A stretch of DNA of 32,813 bases from Halorubrum ezzemoulense DSM 17463. GTDB lineage: Archaea > Halobacteriota > Halobacteria > Halobacteriales > Haloferacaceae. Made by a program: the position numbers and the translations under genes. Positions 32,729-32,813 of the stretch are shown here, piece by piece. Numbering within the stretch: position 1 is the first letter of the stretch; each line of letters opens with the position of its first letter. The notes under the pieces are model-generated. The model did not search any database and was not told where the DNA came from. It was given only the letters and a program-made list of their open reading frames with translations. The stretch is taken from positions 1-32,813 of the forward strand of contig NZ_NEDJ01000037.1 in assembly GCF_002114285.1 (NCBI RefSeq), read 5' to 3'.

Positions 32729-32813
32729 ATCAGGTGTACTCCCGGGAGCGTTATTGGCCTTTCGAGGTCGGAATCGAGAGCCGGCGATCGGGGACGACGC
32801 GGGGCTGTTCCGC

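Overview
The window is about 32.8 kb of very GC-rich DNA from a haloarchaeon. The evidence is acidic proteins, Tat-type signal peptides ahead of a lipobox or a halocyanin domain, AT-rich TATA-like boxes 22-32 nt upstream of start codons (leaderless transcripts), a sensory rhodopsin I/HtrI pair, an RPA/RPAP/phosphoesterase operon and halocyanin. A Halorubrum-like genus is my best guess, by inference only. I recognised no tRNA, rRNA, CRISPR array, transposase or integrase. The region looks chromosomal.

Layout. 1-4.1 kb: a partial gene on the minus strand, then a tight rpa1-rpap1-rpe operon for single-stranded DNA binding. 4.1-6.4 kb: a DUF1917/BLES03-like protein, then a convergent two-gene operon for a haloarchaeal two-subunit thiolase (a catalytic subunit with Ser where Cys is usual, and an OB-fold subunit). 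6.5-8.8 kb: htrI-sopI phototaxis operon. 8.9-11.3 kb: MutL with an endonuclease motif. 11.4-18.1 kb: a CUT1-type sugar ABC transporter (ATPase divergent from binding protein and two permeases) plus a glutathionyl-hydroquinone-reductase-like protein. This segment is bracketed by two inverted copies of a 257-273 bp noncoding repeat that keeps two stem-loops. 18.1-20.6 kb: an FAD oxidoreductase, an Hsp20 with a small zinc-ribbon partner, and a membrane protein. 20.7-23.4 kb: a radical SAM/HhH protein with a metallo-beta-lactamase-fold hydrolase. 23.4-24.0 kb: a HAD hydrolase. 24.1-30.6 kb: a respiratory cluster with membrane-anchored halocyanin, cytochrome b split into petB-like and petD-like genes, several small membrane proteins of unknown function and a degenerate NAD-kinase-like protein. 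30.7-32.7 kb: an M28 peptidase and a DUF420 (CtaM-like) membrane protein.

How they work together: the clearest functional units are the RPA operon, the two-subunit thiolase, the SRI-HtrI light sensor, the sugar importer and the cytochrome b/halocyanin complex. The points most worth a second look are the paired inverted repeat element with conserved secondary structure, the cytochrome b operon with halocyanin but no nearby Rieske gene, the NAD-kinase-like protein without its GGDG motif, and the nested inverted repeat at the htrI promoter. Names of the form DUF73xx are from memory and were not checked against a database.
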